Shown one piece after another: positions 58,307 through 64,000 of a DNA stretch of 64,000 bases (positions are counted from its first letter, which is position 1; each line of letters begins with the position of its first letter). The notes under the pieces were generated by a model that did no database searches, had not been told where the DNA came from, and was given only the letters and a program-made list of their open reading frames with translations. The position numbers and the translations under genes are program-made. This DNA is from Orlajensenia sp001423545 (GTDB lineage: Bacteria > Actinomycetota > Actinomycetes > Actinomycetales > Microbacteriaceae), in the NCBI GenBank assembly GCA_001423545.1, contig LMOK01000001.1, positions 1,054,001 to 1,118,000 of the forward strand, written 5' to 3'.

Positions 58307-59173
58307 TCAGTAGCGCAGGTGCGTCACGTCTCCCGCGGAGACGGCCCGGCTCTCGCCGGACTCGCGGTCCTCGACCACGAGACGCCCGTCGGCGTCGATC
58401 GCGGCGGCGGTTCCGATGAGGATGTCGCCACCCGGGAGCTCCACCCGCACCTCGCGGCCGAGGGTTCCGCAGAGTCCTGTGACCTCGGCGTGGAGCCCGC
58501 TGGCCCCAGGGTCGCCGTCGGCGGCGAGCAGGGCCCGGTACAGCTCGGTGAACGCCTCGAGGTAGAACGCGAGCACCTCGTCGGGATCCGGGGCGACCCC
58601 GGTGACGAGCAGGATCGAGGTGGACGTGAGCGTCGGCAGGTCGTGTTCGTCGAGGGCCAGGTTGAGGCCGGCGCCGATCACGACGCCGCCCGGCTCCTCC
58701 CCCGGCACGGGCGGAAGCAGTTCGGCCAGGATGCCGCTCACCTTGTAGCCGTCGACCAGGACGTCGTTCGGCCATTTGAGCGAGACGTCGATCGAGCCCG
58801 GCGCGCCGTCGTCGTCGGGAGTCTGCGCGAGCCTCTCGGCGTGATCACGCACGGCGGCACGCACGGCGCGGGTCATGGCGGCTCCCGTGAGCAGTGGCAG
58901 CCACCCGAGCCTGTCGGCCGGAAGCGCCGATCCGTCGGCCAGGCGCGGCCGCACGAGCAGGGAGATGGCGAGGGACCGGCCGGCCGGAGCCGTCCACGTC
59001 CGCCCGAGACGACCGCGACCGCTGGTCTGGCTGCCCGTCACCAGAACGGAGAGGTCCGGCCACGCCGAGGCATCCGGGCCCACCGCCCTCTGCACCAGCT
59101 CGTCGTTCGTGGATCCGGCCTCGTCGAGGTACTCGAACCTGGCGGCGAGCGCCGTGCTCCGCGTGAATTCCAT
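58307..59173 (-). CDS. birA: Biotin--[acetyl-CoA-carboxylase] ligase
   Basis: The 288-aa protein has FEYLDEAGSTNDEL, SGRGRLGRTWTAPAGRSLA and VSLKWPNDVLVDGYKVSGIL, the BirA ligase core, then a small C-terminal domain. No N-terminal DNA-binding domain is present, so it is not a repressor. It biotinylates acyl-CoA carboxylase carrier subunits, fitting the divergent carboxylase genes. ATG 59173 is preferred: GAAGGG lies nine bases upstream and TACTCT (59198-59203) is upstream of that, which would exclude starts at 59221 or 59218. Confidence 0.9.
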   Translation of the reverse strand: MEFTRSTALAARFEYLDEAGSTNDELVQRAVGPDASAWPDLSVLVTGSQTSGRGRLGRTWTAPAGRSLAISLLVRPRLADGSALPADRLGWLPLLTGAAMTRAVRAAVRDHAERLAQTPDDDGAPGSIDVSLKWPNDVLVDGYKVSGILAELLPPVPGEEPGGVVIGAGLNLALDEHDLPTLTSTSILLVTGVAPDPDEVLAFYLEAFTELYRALLAADGDPGASGLHAEVTGLCGTLGREVRVELPGGDILIGTAAAIDADGRLVVEDRESGESRAVSAGDVTHLRY

Positions 59174-59197
59174 GACGGGCATCCCTTCGTCGCGTTC

Positions 59198-59203
59198 AGA
59201 GTA
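59198..59203 (-). promoter_or_regulatory. -10 box TACTCT for birA
   Basis: Minus-strand TACTCT predicts a start near 59191, about 18 bases before ATG 59173, with GAAGGG in between. Confidence 0.45.
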
Positions 59204-59280
59204 GCGGTTGGTGCTCATCACGATGGTTCGGGGTCATCTTTGTAGGCATCCGTCAACGGGCGGCGGGGAGGTGCCCCGGA

Positions 59281-59286
59281 TAGGCT
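59281..59286 (+). promoter_or_regulatory. -10 box TAGGCT for leaderless carboxylase beta gene
   Basis: TAGGCT is followed by seven bases and GTG 59294, so the message should start at or one base before the start codon. Confidence 0.55.
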
Positions 59287-59293
59287 GAACCGC

Positions 59294-60898
59294 GTGACCG
59301 AGAACAGTGCTGCGCAGGCCCCCGACATGACGACGACGGCAGGCAAGCTCGCCGACCTCAAGAACCGCTTCCACGAGGCCGTGACGGCGAGTGGCGAGGC
59401 CGCCATCGCCAAGCAGCACGCCAAGGGCAAGATGACGGCGCGCGAGCGCATCACCGAACTCCTCGACCCCGGCAGCTTCGTCGAGCTCGACGAGTACGTC
59501 CGCCACCGCACGCACGCCTTCGGAATGGACGCGAAGAAGCCCTACGGCGATTCCGTGGTCACCGGTGTCGGCACCATCCACGGGCGCCAGGTGGCCGTCT
59601 ACTCCCAGGACTTCACGGTCTTCGGCGGCTCCCTCGGAGAGGTGGCGGGCGAGAAGATCATCAAGGTGATGGAGCTCGCCCTGAAGACCGGTGTTCCCAT
59701 CATCGGCATCCTCGATTCCGGCGGAGCCCGTATCCAGGAGGGCGTCGTCGCCCTCGGCAAGTACGGCGAGATCTTCCGACTCAACACCCGGGCGTCCGGG
59801 GTCATCCCGCAGATCTCGATCATCTGCGGCCCGGCAGCCGGTGGCGCCGTCTACTCCCCTGCCCTCACCGACTTCGTCATCATGGTCGACAAGTCCAGCC
59901 AGATGTTCGTCACCGGCCCCGACGTCATCAAGACGGTCACCGGCGAGGACGTCGGCATGGAGGAGCTCGGCGGCGCGCTCACCCACAACAAGGTCTCGGG
60001 CGTCGCCCACTACCTGGCCAGCGACGAGTCCGACGCCCTCGACTACGCCCGCAGCCTCCTCGGCTTCCTCCCCGACAACAACCTCGCCGAACTGCCGGTC
60101 TACGACAGTGACACCGAGTTGGAGATCACGGATGCCGACCGCCGCCTGAACACCGTCATCCCCGACTCCCCCAACCAGCCGTACGACGTGCAGAGCGTCA
60201 TCGAGGGCGTCGTCGACAACGGCGACTTCCTCGAGGTGCAGCCGCTGTTCGCGCCCAACATCGTCATCGGCTTCGGCCGGGTCGAGGGTCGCTCCGTCGG
60301 CATCATCGCCAACCAGCCCAACGCCATGGCCGGAACCCTCAACATCGACGCGGGTGAGAAGGCGAGCCGTTTCGTGAGGTTCTGCGACGCGTTCTCCATC
60401 CCGATCGTCACCCTGGTCGACGTTCCCGGATACCTGCCGGGGACCGATCAGGAATGGACCGGCGTCATCCGCCGCGGAGCGAAACTGCTCTACGCCTACG
60501 CCGAGGCGACGGTGCCCCTGGTCACGGTGATCCTGCGCAAGGCCTACGGCGGCGCGTACATCGTGATGGGCTCCAAGCAGCTCGGCGCCGACATCAACCT
60601 CGCCTGGCCGACCGCTGAGATCGCCGTCATGGGAGGCCAGGGCGCGGTCAACATCCTCTACCGAGGCGAGATCAAGCGGGCGGAGGAGGCCGGAGAGGAC
60701 GTGGCCGCCGTGCGCACCAAACTCGCCAACGAGTACACCTACAACGTGGCCAGCCCGTTCCTGGCAGCCGAGCGCGGAGAGCTCGACGGCATCATCGAGC
60801 CGGCCGCCACCCGCGTCTCCGTCACGAAGGCCCTGCGGGCCCTCCGCACCAAGCGCTCCAGCCTGCCGGCCAAGAAGCACGGGAACATCCCGCTCTGA
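59294..60898 (+). CDS. Acyl-CoA carboxylase beta (carboxyltransferase) subunit
   Basis: The 534-aa protein has the carboxyltransferase layout of AccD/PccB: KLADLKNRFHEAV, GKMTARERITELLDPGSF, DSGGARIQEGVVALGKYGEIF, CGPAAGGAVYSPALTDF and LRKAYGGAYIVMGSKQLGAD. The paired GG-A/G-GG oxyanion-hole motifs are intact in both halves. It carboxylates acetyl-, propionyl- or longer acyl-CoA with a biotinylated alpha subunit, which is not in the window. It is followed by an epsilon subunit, which points to the actinobacterial AccD5-type complex. Start GTG 59294. Confidence 0.92.
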   Translation: MTENSAAQAPDMTTTAGKLADLKNRFHEAVTASGEAAIAKQHAKGKMTARERITELLDPGSFVELDEYVRHRTHAFGMDAKKPYGDSVVTGVGTIHGRQVAVYSQDFTVFGGSLGEVAGEKIIKVMELALKTGVPIIGILDSGGARIQEGVVALGKYGEIFRLNTRASGVIPQISIICGPAAGGAVYSPALTDFVIMVDKSSQMFVTGPDVIKTVTGEDVGMEELGGALTHNKVSGVAHYLASDESDALDYARSLLGFLPDNNLAELPVYDSDTELEITDADRRLNTVIPDSPNQPYDVQSVIEGVVDNGDFLEVQPLFAPNIVIGFGRVEGRSVGIIANQPNAMAGTLNIDAGEKASRFVRFCDAFSIPIVTLVDVPGYLPGTDQEWTGVIRRGAKLLYAYAEATVPLVTVILRKAYGGAYIVMGSKQLGADINLAWPTAEIAVMGGQGAVNILYRGEIKRAEEAGEDVAAVRTKLANEYTYNVASPFLAAERGELDGIIEPAATRVSVTKALRALRTKRSSLPAKKHGNIPL

Positions 60899-61149
60899 TG
60901 GGCAGGCATGCTGCAACCGATCGGCCGGACGACGCGCAGGCGCTGACCGACATCACCTTCATCACCCAGGGCGTCACCGACGAGGAGGCCGCCGCCGTCG
61001 CTGCCGTGCTGTCGGCGATGCTGGCCGAGGAGTCGGCCGGGGCCACAACCGCTCCCCCAGCCGGGCAGAACGCATCGCAGCGCTCTCAGCGCGCACTGCG
61101 CCAGCCGCTCACGCCGGGCGCCGGTCAGTGGCGCGGCTTCAGCGGCTGA
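60898..61149 (+). CDS. accE: Acyl-CoA carboxylase epsilon subunit
   Basis: The 83-aa protein has ITFITQGVTDEEAAAVAAVLSAMLAEE, the short helical core of AccE/PccE epsilon subunits, and a C-terminal tail ending GAGQWRGFSG with the conserved Trp. The family stabilises the beta-alpha complex in actinobacteria. The ATG shares a base with the beta-subunit stop (TGATG). The N-terminal 15 residues are not conserved-looking. Confidence 0.85.
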   Translation: MGRHAATDRPDDAQALTDITFITQGVTDEEAAAVAAVLSAMLAEESAGATTAPPAGQNASQRSQRALRQPLTPGAGQWRGFSG

Positions 61150-61290
61150 GCAGCCCGACAGGCACCGGTGTACCCCTGCGATTCCGCACCGCTCCATCAC
61201 CCGTTCTGGGGGCTGGTGCGCTCGCGCGGAGTGAACGAAGACGCTTTCGCCGGGGGTCCTCATCCGTGTCCCCCGAAATGATGACTGTTA

Positions 61291-61319
61291 TTGATGTTGC
61301 CCGTGAGTCACACTAGATA
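61291..61319 (+). promoter_or_regulatory. Promoter TTGATG-N17-TAGATA upstream of the structured RNA
   Basis: TTGATG (61291-61296) and TAGATA (61314-61319) are exactly 17 bases apart, the best-spaced promoter in the window. The predicted start is near 61326, and no start codon or ribosome binding site follows. Confidence 0.55.
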
Positions 61320-61325
61320 GCGAAG

Positions 61326-61465
61326 GTAGTCCCGCAAGGGGCCACCGCCCACCGAAGTCCAGCTGTTTCAGCAGGCGCGGTAGGGACGAGTCAGGGCGAT
61401 ATTCGGGTTATCGCCGCGACTCGGATACACGAAGGGGAGCGGGTCTCAGACACGCTCCCCTTCGT
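61326..61465 (+). ncRNA. Candidate structured small RNA (~140 nt)
   Basis: No gene lies in this part of the 367-base gap between convergent accE and the sensor-like gene. A predicted promoter is followed by three nested or stacked helices. Domain 1 is GTCCC/GGGAC (61329/61383) enclosing ACCGC/GCGGT and GCTG-TTT-CAGC. Domain 2 is CGAGTC/GACTCG (61387/61418) with GGCGATA/TATCGCC. The last is a perfect 13-bp hairpin (61429-61441 with 61453-61465) that could terminate transcription. Compact helices, a promoter and a terminator-like end argue for a stable RNA. I do not recognise the family; it does not look like RNase P, SRP, tmRNA or a known riboswitch. Confidence 0.6.
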
Positions 61466-61499
61466 CATACCCCCAGCACGTTCCTCATACCCCCAGCAC
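61465..61499. repeat. 20-bp direct repeat, two copies
   Basis: TCATACCCCCAGCAC occurs at 61465 and again at 61485 (spacing 20). It lies between the terminator-like hairpin of the RNA and the stop of the convergent gene. Confidence 0.75.
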
Positions 61500-61516
61500 T
61501 TCGGCCGGCCCGGGGC

Positions 61517-62557
61517 TCAGCGCGGGATCTCGAGCCAGAGATCGACCTCTTCGCCATCGTCATCGTCATCGTCGTCGACTGCGACACTGGATCCGCCGTC
61601 ACCCAGGGCTGCAGTGCGCTGGTCGCCCCCGCGCAGTCCGACGACGGTGACCGCGACCTCGTCGTCCGAGACCGTCCGCACGATGATGCGATCGGCGGCG
61701 GTTCCCACGATGGCGTCGCGGAGGGTGGTCAGGGTGCGCCTGCGGTCGTCGTCGTCGAGGTCGTCGATGCCGCCCTCGTCGAGCAGCGTGACGCTCGCCC
61801 CGCGCTGCCTCGCGTCGCGCACCGCCGCGCGCACCCCGTCGTCGAGCAGCATGCGGCCGCGGATCTCGTCGCGGATGGCCGCCTCCAGCTGGCGGCACTC
61901 GAGGCGTTCCGCGTCGCTCAGGTCGCCATCGGTCTCGACGATGCGGCGCAGCATGGGGGCGGCCATGCGATCCGTCGTCGCCAGCCGCACCTGCCGCTCG
62001 TGCAGGTGGGCGTCCTGGGCCGCCTGCCAGTCGGCCGCCTCCCGCTCCGCGAGGCTGTAGGAGCGCGCCTCGCGGGACGCCCTCGACAGCGCACGGGCGC
62101 CGAAGTGGGCGACCCCCACCCACACCACGCTGCCGATGACTCCGATGAAGCCGAGCGCGGCCGGGCCTGCCCAGACGAGGGTCTGGAGCACGAGGAAGCC
62201 CACGCCGACCCAGGCGACGACCAGCCGGCCCCGCACGGCCGTGATCGTCATGAGGGTTCCGATGGCCGCGACGTACCAGGTGGCGTAGCCGTTGTCGGCC
62301 GTCGCATCGAGGGTCGAGCAGACGAGCAGCGGCATGGCGATGCTCGCGGCGAGATCGAAGGCGGCCACCCAGAGCGGCATCCGCCCGGGACGGGACGGCC
62401 ACAGGCTGAAGACCGTCGCGAGCACGTACAGGCAGATCGCGATGATCGGGGCGACCGGGGAGTCCGGCACGCCGAGCGATGTGATCGCCAGGACGACGTG
62501 GTAGGCCGAGAACACGGCGGCGAGGGCGACGATGAGCCCGCGCGGAATGGTGATCAT
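61517..62557 (-). CDS. Membrane protein, degenerate sensor-kinase partner
   Basis: The 346-aa protein has about five hydrophobic segments in residues 1-155, then a long helical region and a poorly conserved C-terminal domain without the N and G boxes of a histidine-kinase ATPase domain. It ends with an Asp run and VDLWLEIPR. No phosphorylated His is evident. It overlaps the true histidine kinase gene by ATGA, so it is probably made in equal amounts with it and may act as a heterodimer partner or sensor. Function is inferred from context only. Confidence 0.6.
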   Translation of the reverse strand: MITIPRGLIVALAAVFSAYHVVLAITSLGVPDSPVAPIIAICLYVLATVFSLWPSRPGRMPLWVAAFDLAASIAMPLLVCSTLDATADNGYATWYVAAIGTLMTITAVRGRLVVAWVGVGFLVLQTLVWAGPAALGFIGVIGSVVWVGVAHFGARALSRASREARSYSLAEREAADWQAAQDAHLHERQVRLATTDRMAAPMLRRIVETDGDLSDAERLECRQLEAAIRDEIRGRMLLDDGVRAAVRDARQRGASVTLLDEGGIDDLDDDDRRRTLTTLRDAIVGTAADRIIVRTVSDDEVAVTVVGLRGGDQRTAALGDGGSSVAVDDDDDDDGEEVDLWLEIPR

Positions 62558-63876
62558 GCGCCGGCTCCGCTCGGCTCGATCGAGGCACGATCAGCGTCGC
62601 TCTCGGCCGCGATCTCAGCTGTCTCCGTGTCCGCGGGCCACTGCAGGGTGACGGTGGTGCCCGCGCCGGGCGACGACTCGATGCGGGCGGTGCCGCCGAC
62701 GCTCAGCATCCGCTCGATGATCGACACCCTGATGCCCAGGCGTTCCTGCGGAATGCCCGCGGCGTCGAAACCCCTCCCGGTGTCGCTGACCGTGATGCGG
62801 CATCCGTCGGCGAGCCCGGTCACGGTGAGCCTGCGGCGCACGAGACTCGCCGCACCTCCCGCGTGCTGCATGCTGTTGACCATCGCCTGCACCGATGCCG
62901 AGTACAGCGCCTCCGCCGCCTGCACGGGCACCCCGTGGGAGGCGACGTGCGTCGCGCGGATGACGAACGGCGTCGAGAACTCCGATGCCGACGAACGGAT
63001 GCGGCGGGCCAGCCGATCGAGCGGTACGTCCCGCTCGTCGTCGACAGGCGGTGCCGCAGCGACCTCGAGGTGCTTGAGCGCCGTACGCGCCATGCGGGCG
63101 GCGAGAACCTTCTGCTCGGGCCTGTCTGCGTTGGCAGCCGAGAGCAGGGTGGTGAGCACGCTGTCGTGCACGATGGCATCGACCTGCACCCGCTCGACGT
63201 CGGTGGCGTGCTGGCGTACTGCCTCCGCATACTTGGCCAGCGCTCCGGCTTGAGCATCGTCGACGGCCTCTGCGGCCTGCCGCAGGGAGGTGAAGATGAT
63301 CAGGGCGGCCGAGCTGAGCAGGATGGCGTAGACCGTGTCGAGGCTGGCCCGGGTGAACCCGACGTCACCGCCCGCCGGCGACACCCTGATGATGCCGTAG
63401 GCGAGTGGAGTCAGGATCGTGTAGAGGATGGCGACGGGCAGTCTGAAGGCTATGGCGGCATTGGTCGTCGCCACGGTCACCAGATACCAGATCCACGGCG
63501 TGTTCTCCGCGAAGTCGGCGGGGTCACCGACATTCAGGGGCCAGACCAGGACGGCCAGCAGGTACACGACCGCGAAGAAGCCGAACACCACGCGGTGGGC
63601 GCGGTTCACCCACGCGGAGACGGCCACGGCGATCAGGGCGCTGAAGACCGTGGCGCCGAGGATGTACGAGAGGGGCGCGATGAGCTCGGGAAGCTGCTGG
63701 AGCATCACCGGGACCGTCTGCACCACGAAGATCAGGCCGAAGAAGGCCGTCGCTCGCGCCAGTGCCACGTTGATGCGGCGGGCGCTCAGCGCTGCCCGTG
63801 GCTCCGACGTGGTCGGCAGAGCACTGCGCAGTCGTTCACCCCGCTCGGTCGTGCGCGGTGATGGGGCCGTCGTCAT
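62554..63876 (-). CDS. Two-component sensor histidine kinase
   Basis: The 440-aa protein has six to eight hydrophobic segments (~40-200), a helical dimerisation region with DAIVHDSVLTTLL (H237 as the likely phospho-site, HisKA_3-like VHDS form), and an ATPase domain with the N box ALYSASVQAMVNSMQHAG and G box VSDTGRGFD. It should phosphorylate the LuxR-type regulator whose gene end overlaps its ATG (ATGA). The signal is unknown. Confidence 0.85.
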   Translation of the reverse strand: MTTAPSPRTTERGERLRSALPTTSEPRAALSARRINVALARATAFFGLIFVVQTVPVMLQQLPELIAPLSYILGATVFSALIAVAVSAWVNRAHRVVFGFFAVVYLLAVLVWPLNVGDPADFAENTPWIWYLVTVATTNAAIAFRLPVAILYTILTPLAYGIIRVSPAGGDVGFTRASLDTVYAILLSSAALIIFTSLRQAAEAVDDAQAGALAKYAEAVRQHATDVERVQVDAIVHDSVLTTLLSAANADRPEQKVLAARMARTALKHLEVAAAPPVDDERDVPLDRLARRIRSSASEFSTPFVIRATHVASHGVPVQAAEALYSASVQAMVNSMQHAGGAASLVRRRLTVTGLADGCRITVSDTGRGFDAAGIPQERLGIRVSIIERMLSVGGTARIESSPGAGTTVTLQWPADTETAEIAAESDADRASIEPSGAGA

Positions 63877-64000
63877 CCAGCCGAATCCTGTTCGAGGCCC
63901 GGCAGGATGCCGTCCTCGACCGCCCGGCGCAGCAGGTCGACCTTGGTCGGGGCGGGGCGCCCGACCTCGACGTACTTCACCCGCACCCGGTCGAGGTACT
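63873..64000 (-). CDS. Response regulator C-terminal end (truncated by window edge)
   Basis: The last 41 codons of a gene run off the right edge. They read YLDRVRVKYVEVGRPAPTKV and then DLLRRAVEDGILPGLEQ, the recognition-helix end of a NarL/FixJ-type HTH domain. The stop overlaps the histidine kinase ATG, forming a two-component operon with the kinase and its partner. Confidence 0.7.
   Translation of the reverse strand, partial: YLDRVRVKYVEVGRPAPTKVDLLRRAVEDGILPGLEQDSAG

Noticed and set aside
59234..60916. 560-codon open frame on the minus strand
   Set aside because: It is antisense to the acyl-CoA carboxylase beta gene, whose protein is highly conserved.
61150..61516. tRNA, RNase P RNA, SRP RNA or riboswitch in the accE downstream gap
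   Set aside because: No TTCGA/acceptor pattern, no RNase P or SRP core sequences, and the downstream gene is on the opposite strand, so a riboswitch is not supported. The structured RNA is left unassigned.
1..64000. Prophage or integrative element carrying the glycan locus
   Set aside because: No integrase, phage structural genes, tRNA-associated direct repeats or transposase were found; the DUF222/HNH gene alone does not define an element.

Overview
The window is high-GC DNA with dense, often overlapping genes, many GTG starts and -10-like TAnnnT boxes placed directly at start codons. The gene content (purE/purK beside an LCP protein, birA beside an acyl-CoA carboxylase beta/epsilon pair, a DUF222/HNH gene, a CW_binding_2 protein) points to an actinobacterium, most likely a member of the Microbacteriaceae. 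This is an inference from gene families and synteny; no rRNA or other marker gene is present.

Nearly all of positions 1-58,200 is one very large cell-surface glycan locus. Left part (1-7.7 kb): the end of an SGNH/acyltransferase, a bifunctional CDP-ribitol synthase, a LicD-methyltransferase fusion with two small partners, and two tandem O-antigen-ligase/polymerase-like proteins. A DUF222/HNH gene interrupted by three assembly gaps follows (7.9-9.3 kb). Region 9.4-16.5 kb makes GDP-sugars: gmd, a second GMD-like protein, GDP-fucose synthase and a PMM-like HAD protein, together with glycosyltransferases (GTs). Region 15.4-19.9 kb holds a GT2-DUF2304 pair facing a flippase and a DUF6541 membrane protein. 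Region 20.1-23.5 kb carries glf and a GlfT2-like galactofuranosyltransferase. Region 23.5-27 kb is the complete dTDP-L-rhamnose set (rfbA, C, B, D). Region 27-33 kb has a second flippase, a nucleotide-sugar dehydrogenase, GTs and a UDP-GlcNAc 2-epimerase. Region 33.1-43.4 kb is a tightly packed nine-gene minus-strand operon that starts with a WlbB/WlbC/WlbA-like trio, continues with GTs and includes a PglK-like ABC transporter. Region 43.5-46.6 kb repeats the GT2-DUF2304-DUF6541 module. Then come a secreted lysozyme-like/cell-wall-binding protein, a GlfT1-like GT with a partner GT2, another GT, and an LCP ligase.

The right part returns to housekeeping: purE and purK, a GtrA protein, a bacterial PH-domain protein, a Wzm/Wzt exporter, birA, acyl-CoA carboxylase beta and epsilon subunits, a candidate structured ncRNA, and a two-component system cut by the window edge.

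Together the genes predict glycans built from L-rhamnose, L-fucose (or another 6-deoxyhexose), galactofuranose, a ManNAc3NAcA-type diacetamido uronic acid and possibly ribitol phosphate. They would be assembled on polyprenyl carriers, exported by up to four routes (two Wzx-like, one PglK-like, one Wzm/Wzt), decorated outside by DUF6541 GT-C-like proteins, polymerised or ligated by the two O-antigen-ligase-like proteins, and attached to peptidoglycan by the LCP protein.
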